A DNA stretch of 64,000 nt, taken from Mycteria americana (Eukaryota > Chordata > Aves > Ciconiiformes > Ciconiidae). This document shows positions 63,901-64,000 of this stretch, piece by piece. The notes beneath the pieces are model-generated. The model searched no databases. It was not told where the DNA came from and saw only the letters and a program-made list of their open reading frames with translations. Position 1 is the first letter of the stretch. Each line of letters begins with the position of its first letter. The stretch is from the NCBI RefSeq assembly GCF_035582795.1, contig NC_134367.1, positions 121,856,562 to 121,920,561 on the forward strand, read 5' to 3'. The translations under genes and the position numbers were made by a program.

Positions 63901-64000
63901 TGTAGAGCTCTAGCAAAAGGATCATTTAGAAACAGTTGTTAATAATAATCCCTTACACATGCAATGAAGGAGTTCCTGTGCCATCCTTATCCTGCTGGTG
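60991..64000 (+). other. SLC1A4: SLC1A4 intron 1, distal part
   Basis: Unique intronic sequence running off the window. No further SLC1A4 exon, transposon or other gene was recognised. Frames such as 61188-61454 and 62609-62884 are short, overlapping and unrecognised. Confidence 0.6.

Noticed and set aside
1..64000. tRNA, rRNA, CRISPR or prokaryotic features
   Set aside because: No cloverleaf-like A/B box pair, rRNA-like segment or regularly spaced direct-repeat/spacer array was found by reading; the sequence is plainly vertebrate nuclear DNA.

Overview
The window is vertebrate nuclear DNA, almost certainly from a bird. It holds two CR1 LINE copies (one ending in the typical 8-bp CR1 tail repeat), avian-style endogenous retrovirus pieces, sparse repeats overall, CpG-island promoters, and the first coding exon of a recognisable vertebrate gene with a canonical splice donor. 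Nothing bacterial (operons, CRISPR arrays, ribosome binding sites) is present.

Layout. Bases 1-330 are a CpG island at the window edge. It carries a good minus-strand splice donor (about 16-26), so it may be the 5' end of a gene reading leftward out of the window; in mammals the gene divergent from SLC1A4 is SERTAD2, but the sequence here does not prove that identity. From about 0.33 to 53.6 kb lies a gene-poor intergenic region in which I see no convincing protein-coding exon. It holds simple repeats, a possible promoter or enhancer at 7.8-8.1 kb built around a 10-bp site that fits both a TATA box and MEF2, two LTRs in minus orientation (20038-20530 and 25277-26032), and two 5'-truncated CR1 elements in plus orientation (about 21905-23082 and 27755-28970). 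The stretch from 29 to 53.6 kb is strikingly poor in repeats.

At 53.62-54.30 kb a minisatellite (30-bp and 42-bp units, 72-bp higher-order period) runs directly into the CpG island of SLC1A4, the neutral amino acid transporter ASCT1. Coding exon 1 of SLC1A4 occupies 54591-55105 on the plus strand and ends at a GT donor. The rest of the window (55106-64000) is intron 1; no further SLC1A4 exon was recognised.

Intron 1 contains an antisense, internally deleted endogenous retrovirus (about 58074-60990). In its own reading direction it consists of the first 50 bp of a 5' LTR fused directly to the C-terminal end of integrase, then a nearly full-length but broken envelope gene, a polypurine tract and a 3' LTR. 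This compact env-bearing remnant, with its deletion breakpoint next to a hairpin in the LTR, is the most unusual structure in the window. The other notable items are the minisatellite at the SLC1A4 promoter, an in-frame upstream start codon that would extend SLC1A4 by 68 residues, and a 28-nt exon-like sequence in intron 1 that would shift the reading frame if spliced in.
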